From Planctomycetaceae bacterium (lineage in GTDB: Bacteria; Planctomycetota; Planctomycetia; Pirellulales; Thermoguttaceae), in assembly GCA_031257725.1 (NCBI GenBank), contig JAIROD010000585.1:1-7854 (forward strand): a stretch of DNA of 7,854 nucleotides, read 5' to 3'. Below, in pieces: positions 6,849 to 7,854 of this stretch. The position numbers and the translations under genes were made by a program. Under the pieces are notes generated by a model. That model saw nothing but the letters and a program-made list of their open reading frames with translations. It had not been told where the DNA came from and did not search any database. Positions within the stretch are counted from its first letter, which is position 1. Every line of letters starts with the position of its first letter.

Positions 6849-6901
6849 AAAAACAAACAACATCAATTGACAGTTTAGGAAAACTGACGTTGTCTGTTTT
6901 T
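6849..6901 (-). terminator. Intrinsic terminator of the bS21 gene
   Basis: Read on the minus strand, bases 6901-6887 pair continuously over 15 bp with 6863-6849. Two of the pairs are G-U, which form only in minus-strand RNA; on the plus strand they would be A/C mismatches. An inner 6-bp hairpin (6871-6876 with 6881-6886, loop AGGA on the plus strand) caps it after a 7-base bulge. The 3' side ends in a T-rich run (GTTTGTTTTT). It lies about 95 bases after the bS21 stop and ahead of the next promoter, so it should insulate the two genes. Confidence 0.65.
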
Positions 6902-6961
6902 GCGGTAGGTTTTCTTTACAATTTTACCGGCGGCGTGGAATTTTCCGGCAACATTGTTTGT

Positions 6962-7021
6962 TGCCAAACGGGGATATTGTTAGAGAGTGATCATTTTATT
7001 GGGTGGCTGCCAAACGGGGAT
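6962..7021. repeat. 14-bp direct repeat at the bS21 3' end
   Basis: TGCCAAACGGGGAT occurs at 6962-6975 and again at 7008-7021, 46 bases apart. The right copy encodes part of the bS21 C-terminus (NPRLA); the left copy lies past the stop codon. This suggests a small local duplication at the end of the gene. Confidence 0.75.
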
Positions 7022-7214
7022 TGAGAACAAGCCGTTGAAGATGTTTATTTCTTCGAATGGCACGGAGTTTGGCGCGGCGTTTAATTTCGCTTGGTTTCTC
7101 AAAATGTTCACGGCGTCTCATTTCTTTTTTAATTCCGCTCCGTTCAATTAATTTACGGAAACGCCGAACAGCCTCTTGAATGGACTCTTTTTCACGAAGT
7201 GTTAATTTGACCAC
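6996..7214 (-). CDS. rpsU: Small ribosomal subunit protein bS21
   Basis: The 72-residue product begins MVKLTLREKESIQEAVRRF and continues with RKLIERSGIKKEMRRREHFE, the characteristic bS21 sequence; the basic KPSEIKRRAKLRAIRRNK stretch follows. bS21 binds the 30S subunit near the 3' end of 16S rRNA and takes part in initiation. It is full length, with a slightly extended C-terminus (LVLNPRLAATQ). The start is GTG at 7214, supported by AAGGG seven bases upstream and by the conserved MVKL start. An ATG at 7230 is in another frame and would not give bS21. A strong stem-loop downstream suggests a single-gene transcript. A hairpin in the upstream region (7262-7284) could be part of its leader. Confidence 0.96.
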   Translation of the reverse strand: MVKLTLREKESIQEAVRRFRKLIERSGIKKEMRRREHFEKPSEIKRRAKLRAIRRNKHLQRLVLNPRLAATQ

Positions 7215-7221
7215 AAAATTT

Positions 7222-7226
7222 CCCTT
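7222..7226 (-). promoter_or_regulatory. Ribosome binding site for the GTG start of bS21
   Basis: AAGGG sits seven bases upstream of the GTG at 7214 on the minus strand. It is one of the few clear Shine-Dalgarno sequences in the window and settles the non-ATG start. Confidence 0.7.
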
Positions 7227-7261
7227 TCATAATTAAATGTGACAATGTTGATAGAAAGTTC

Positions 7262-7284
7262 CAGATTTCATAAAGTGAAACCTG
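7262..7284 (-). promoter_or_regulatory. Hairpin upstream of bS21
   Basis: In minus-strand RNA, CAGGUUUCA (7276-7284) pairs with UGAAAUCUG (7262-7270) over nine base pairs, one of them G-U, around the loop CUUUA. It lies about 50 bases before the GTG start. There is no T run after it. It could be a leader structure for autoregulation or simply an intergenic palindrome. Confidence 0.4.
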
Positions 7285-7352
7285 AAAAAGAATCATTTTA
7301 TCGAAAAGAATCGAATCGTCCAGTAGGCGTACTGAAGTTTTGAAGAATTTTT

Positions 7353-7381
7353 CCTAGCGTTCACCGGCTGGTTGGTAATTT
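7353..7381 (+). repeat. Dispersed repeat, copy B
   Basis: This matches copy A (2533-2562): CCTAGCGTTCAC, one changed base, GGCTGGTTG, then a slightly shorter TAATTT tail. AGGTAGG also follows a little downstream in both. The partner strand GTGAACGC that folds copy A is missing here, so copy B appears truncated or is only the conserved core. Confidence 0.75.
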
Positions 7382-7630
7382 AGACAAGGTAGGCAGATTT
7401 TGCGGGAAATCGTCAAACCCACTTGCTTGCATTTTAGAGGTTTGTTGTTAATTTAGAGAAAATTGTGTCGCATAAATATATCTTGTAATATTTTTCGCAA
7501 GTTCAAGTCAGAGTTATTCAATCCGATCCGGTGTTTGATTTCCCGTTGCAATATACTCCGTTCACTTTAAAATTCGTCTCGACATGCTTTTTAATTTTCT
7601 TTATATTTTTCTTATTGTTTTTTATGTAAT

Positions 7631-7854
7631 TTATTTTCTTCTTTTTAAGAGCCATTGATAAATTTCAGGTTTGGGATAAACTTCGTGCATGATTCCGTGA
7701 CCGGTGCCGTGTAATGTTGTTAATTTGGCTTCACTACATTCGGCGGTTTGCATCGCATCAATCATTTTCGACGAACATTCATAAGAGACAACATCATCAG
7801 CATCACCATGAAATGCCCAAGTCGGTACATTTTTTAATTGTTCTGCTTTTTCTA
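7631..7854 (-). CDS. Alpha/beta hydrolase, C-terminal end (partial)
   Basis: The last 73 residues are present; the rest lies beyond the window edge. The segment VPTWAFHGDADDVVSYECS matches the acid-residue strand of alpha/beta hydrolases, where the second Asp of ADD is the likely catalytic acid. LHGTGHGIMHEVY carries the expected catalytic His in GTGH. The ending PEIYQWLLKRRK resembles predicted peptidases/esterases of the COG4099 and prolyl oligopeptidase-like type (PELYDWLL). The nucleophilic Ser and any signal peptide would be upstream and cannot be judged. The stop is TAA at 7631-7633, followed by AT-rich sequence with no clear terminator. An esterase or peptidase on small ester or peptide substrates is inferred from the family only. 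Confidence 0.85.
   Translation of the reverse strand, partial: EKAEQLKNVPTWAFHGDADDVVSYECSSKMIDAMQTAECSEAKLTTLHGTGHGIMHEVYPKPEIYQWLLKRRK

Larger units (their letters stand above)
6645..6995. other. Gap between bS21 and radical SAM genes
   Basis: This 351-bp gap holds the bS21 terminator (6849-6901), the radical SAM promoter (6694-6722) and one copy of a 14-bp direct repeat (6962-6975). The remaining sequence (about 6723-6848 and 6902-6961) shows no ORF or strong secondary structure that I can support. Confidence 0.6.
7215..7630. other. AT-rich gap between hydrolase and bS21 genes
   Basis: This 416-bp gap contains the hairpin at 7262-7284 and repeat copy B at 7353-7381. A pyrimidine/T-rich tract follows at about 7588-7650, next to the hydrolase stop. 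Bases 7385-7585 show no ORF or repeat that I can support. The bS21 promoter should lie in 7230-7340; a TAAAAT box occurs near 7297-7302, but its -35 partner is poor. Confidence 0.55.

Noticed and set aside
7215..7230. Upstream ATG (7230) as bS21 start
   Set aside because: It is out of frame with bS21 and overlaps the AAGGG ribosome site for the GTG start.

Overview
The window looks like a chromosomal stretch from a Gram-negative bacterium, most likely a planctomycete or a relative in the PVC group. This rests on three things: family resemblance recalled from memory for the envelope protein and the B12-type radical SAM protein, long structured intergenic gaps, and sparse Shine-Dalgarno sequences. 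No ribosomal RNA or other decisive marker is present, so the taxon is an inference. Genes are moderately AT-leaning and the gaps are strongly AT-rich.

All five supported genes lie on the minus strand, so transcription runs right to left. In that order they are: the C-terminal end of a secreted-type alpha/beta hydrolase (7631-7854, cut by the window edge); ribosomal protein bS21 (6996-7214, GTG start); a B12-binding-domain radical SAM protein with a long helical C-terminal extension (4440-6644); an exported protein with an HEWLH zinc-protease motif (2908-4077); and a membrane-anchored periplasmic coiled-coil protein resembling the TIGR03545 family (403-2442). Gaps between genes are about 350-470 bp, so each gene is probably its own transcription unit. 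A long stem-loop (6849-6901) suits a terminator for the bS21 gene, and a TTGTTG-17-TATAAT promoter (6694-6722) sits just upstream of the radical SAM start.

The most unusual content is in the gaps. At 1-173 there are four copies of a palindromic REP-like unit arranged as nested inverted pairs (1 with 4, 2 with 3), with a compensated base-pair change in one stem. At 217-290 there is a near-perfect long palindrome. At 2533-2634 there is a structured element with two interleaved stems around a possible 14-codon leader ORF, and its first part recurs at 7353-7381. At 4299-4366 there is a composite inverted repeat in which each arm is itself a hairpin. The genes do not form an obvious shared pathway. 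I see no phage, CRISPR, transposase, tRNA or rRNA.
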